Below are positions 59,257-64,000 of a stretch of 64,000 nt of DNA, one piece after another. The notes under the pieces were generated by a model. It worked only from the letters and a program-made list of their open reading frames with translations. It did not search any database and had not been told where the DNA came from. The stretch lies in contig NZ_BCWW01000004.1 in assembly GCF_001894785.1 (NCBI RefSeq), positions 124,001 through 188,000 on the forward strand, given 5' to 3'. Each line of letters begins with the position of its first letter. The stretch's first letter is position 1. The translations under genes were made by a program, and so were the position numbers. Origin of the DNA: Rhodococcoides fascians NBRC 12155 = LMG 3623 (GTDB lineage Bacteria > Actinomycetota > Actinomycetes > Mycobacteriales > Mycobacteriaceae).

Positions 59257-59825
59257 CCCGGGTCGCGCCTGCGCACCGATTCTTCGACCAGATCCAGAAT
59301 GGCCGACAGGTTCGACCCGCCGTTGCCCGACGCGATTCTGGCGACCAGACCGTCGAGAACCAGGTCCAGGTAGTCGGCCAGAACGTCGTTGGGAACGTCG
59401 TCCCGCAGTTTTCCTGCCGTTTTCTGGCGTTCGAGTCGGCCGAGTGTCGCGTCGGTCAGCTCGGCCGAACGCTCGGCCCAGCTGGTTCGGAAGTCGGCGT
59501 CGGTTCGTAGTCGTCGGGTGATCTCGAGCCGCGTTCCGAGCCACTCGAACTGCTCCGGCTGGGCCAGCATGTCTCGCATCACCTGAACCAGACCCTGCGT
59601 CGCCGCGACTTCGGCCATACGCCGGGCGTCCTCCTGCGCCAACGCGAGGAAGAGACCGTCCTTGTCCTTGAAGTGGTGGAAGATGGCTCCGCGGGAGAGG
59701 CCTGTCGCCTCCTCGAGGCGTCGCACGGTGGCACCCTCGTAGCCGAACTCTCCGAAGCATTTACGCGCACCGTCGAGAATTTCGCTGCGGCGGGCCGCCA
59801 GGTGGTCTTCACTGACCTTGGGCAC
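59244..59825 (-). CDS. acnR: TetR-family repressor of aconitase
   Basis: AcnR represses acn in corynebacteria and mycobacteria. The 193-residue protein has a TetR N-terminal HTH (about 33-52; TVRRLEEATGLSRGAIFHHF) and an all-helical ligand domain. It lies directly downstream of acn, the standard arrangement. GTG 59825 has GTAGGAG at 59840-59834. Its predicted operator is the AcnR consensus found in the acn promoter. A hairpin between acn and acnR may reduce readthrough. Confidence 0.94.
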
Positions 59826-59870
59826 GTGTGAAACTCCTACTTTCCGATGAAGGGGCCCGTACCGATACGG

Positions 59871-59909
59871 CGATGGGCCCGAAACACGTATCGAGTTCCG
59901 GGCCCATCG
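59871..59909 (-). terminator. Hairpin between acn and acnR
   Basis: An 11-bp perfect inverted repeat (59871-59881 against 59899-59909) extends to an 18-position stem with two mismatches and a 3-base loop. It lies 34 bases after the acn stop and 46 bases before acnR. No U tract. It may partly terminate acn transcripts. Confidence 0.6.
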
Positions 59910-59942
59910 CTGTGCGTGGCGTTTGTCTACAGCGCCGTGTGA

Positions 59943-63100
<3,158 letters not shown>

Positions 63101-63643
63101 ATGACTGAGCCGATCCACGCTGTTTCCCCACTTGCCACCGATATCCCGGCAGGTCTGGACGTCGACAGCATCGTCGCCACGGTCCGCGAGTCAGGAGTCA
63201 GTGCTCCTGCGGCAGAGCAGGACGGACTGACTGCCGCCGTGAACCGAGCCGAGGACCACGGAATCGATCTGAGCATCGTGATCGTCCCCGACGAACCGCG
63301 CCACGATTCGCAGCTACGCGACCTCGCCACTGCGGTCGGTGCCCGCGAGGGCGGAACGGTGTTGGTGCTGAGCCCGGGGCAGGTCGGAACGTTCAGCGAC
63401 TCGATCAGCCGAGTGACACTCGAAGCCGGTCAGGATCGCACGTACACCGGAAATCACGTCGTCGCCGCCGACAACTTCGTCGACACACTCGTCGAGGACC
63501 AGACTCCGTGGGGCTTGCTGACGGGTGGGTTGGTGGTGATCGTCGCCGCGGTGGCCGCGTTGACAGCCGCTGTGAAGGTCCGGCGATACCGCGCGCGGTC
63601 GGCCACTGCCGACCCGCACGAAGCGCAGCCCGTCGAGCGCTGA
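63101..63643 (+). CDS. Rv1476-family membrane protein
   Basis: A 180-residue protein with a soluble N-terminal domain (about 20-125) and one C-terminal membrane helix (about 138-157), then a basic R/K anchor and a polar tail. The N-terminal region (LDVDSIVATVRESGV, VNRAEDHGIDLSIVIVPDEP) resembles a TPM-like alpha/beta fold but is too diverged to assign. In mycobacteria the homologue sits between acn and the peptidoglycan hydrolase genes ripA/ripB, so a link to envelope growth is plausible but unproven. No strong ribosome site precedes the ATG. Confidence 0.85.
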   Translation: MTEPIHAVSPLATDIPAGLDVDSIVATVRESGVSAPAAEQDGLTAAVNRAEDHGIDLSIVIVPDEPRHDSQLRDLATAVGAREGGTVLVLSPGQVGTFSDSISRVTLEAGQDRTYTGNHVVAADNFVDTLVEDQTPWGLLTGGLVVIVAAVAALTAAVKVRRYRARSATADPHEAQPVER

Positions 63644-64000
63644 CGTAGCGCGCACATTCGTCATTCGACCGACCGACATCGACGCGCGATTACTCCACCG
63701 GACGTCGGTCCGGAAAAAGTCCGAAAAATTGTTTCGGGCAAACACCGAGTTCACGGCATTGTGCCTGGTGGAATTACAAATGTGTCATTTGTGACTGGAG
63801 TTTCTTTAGTGTGCGAAGTGTCGTACGGTGCCATTGGCACTGCTGGGGAAGGAGTGTCGCAGAAGGCAGGTGTCATCCGTGGGGAACTCGGGAGGCCACT
63901 GCTTCGGGTGTGACTGACGTGGTTCGCACCTGTCGTGTCGCTGCGCGCCACTTTCCCGCCCGGCGAACATGTTCACCGTCACCTGCGATCGGGGTGGGAA
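63644..64000 (+). other. Leader-like region at the right edge, no gene seen
   Basis: This 357-base stretch has no supportable gene. It starts with two hairpins (63698-63713 and 63721-63737) that may terminate the preceding gene, and then a locally AT-rich patch with a GTCACA-AAT-GACACA element on the minus strand (63780-63794) and a -10-like TAGTGT (63807-63812). The rest is G-rich and structured. By synteny it is the promoter and 5' leader of an NlpC/P60 (ripA-like) gene beyond the window. Confidence 0.5.
63698..63737 (+). terminator. Tandem hairpins after the Rv1476-like gene
   Basis: Two perfect 6-bp stems: CCGGAC/GTCCGG (63698-63713, 4-base loop) and CCGAAA/TTTCGG (63721-63737, 5-base loop), separated by an A-rich segment. 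They lie 55-94 bases after the stop. Confidence 0.45.

Overview
The window is high-GC DNA from a mycolic-acid actinobacterium (order Mycobacteriales), most likely Rhodococcus or a close Nocardiaceae relative. This rests on gene order: from memory it follows the Mycobacterium tuberculosis backbone from pyrC (Rv1381) to the Rv1476 gene, without PE/PPE genes or a SufB intein. Supporting traits are an IHF-like MihF, OpcA, MptB, WhiA, the AcnR/Acn pair, a Lys-rich Ku, many GTG starts and a plant-type lycopene cyclase. The genus call is inference.

Layout. 1-7.1 kb: 3' part of the pyrimidine operon (pyrC, a PH-like membrane protein, carA, carB, pyrF). 7.3-13.4 kb: mihF, gmk, rpoZ, coaBC, metK and a degenerate priA. 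13.5-14.3 kb: a PadR regulator with a palindrome over its promoter. 14.4-21.9 kb: fmt, rsmB, a reversed YjbR gene, then rpe and the riboflavin genes ribD, ribE, ribBA, ribH, and a PH-domain membrane protein. 22-27 kb: uvrC-rapZ-yvcK-whiA. 27.1-33.4 kb: gap-pgk-tpiA, secG, ppc. 33.7-40.1 kb (minus): tkt-tal-zwf-opcA-pgl. 40.6-47.9 kb: ctaB, a quinone oxidoreductase, an unknown small protein, ctaA, an ABC exporter and mptB. 48-54.5 kb: sufRBDCSUT. 54.5-57.5 kb (minus): an SDR, lycopene cyclase and Ku. 57.6-63.6 kb: an ABC-F ATPase, acnR and acn (minus), and an Rv1476-like membrane protein. The last 357 bases are a leader-like region, probably in front of an NlpC/P60 hydrolase gene that lies outside the window.

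The genes are nearly all core metabolism: pyrimidine and riboflavin synthesis, lower glycolysis, anaplerosis, pentose phosphate shunt, haem A synthesis and Fe-S assembly. Most operons are packed with ATGA or GTGA overlaps. I saw no mobile element, CRISPR array, tRNA, rRNA or phage gene.

No clearly new multi-gene system is evident. The best regulatory finds are an exact match to the AcnR operator consensus filling the -35/-10 spacer of acn, a SufR palindrome across the sufR start codon, and a palindrome inside the padR promoter. The main functional unknowns are the ABC exporter translationally coupled to mptB, the isolated lycopene cyclase/SDR pair, and the leader at the right edge.
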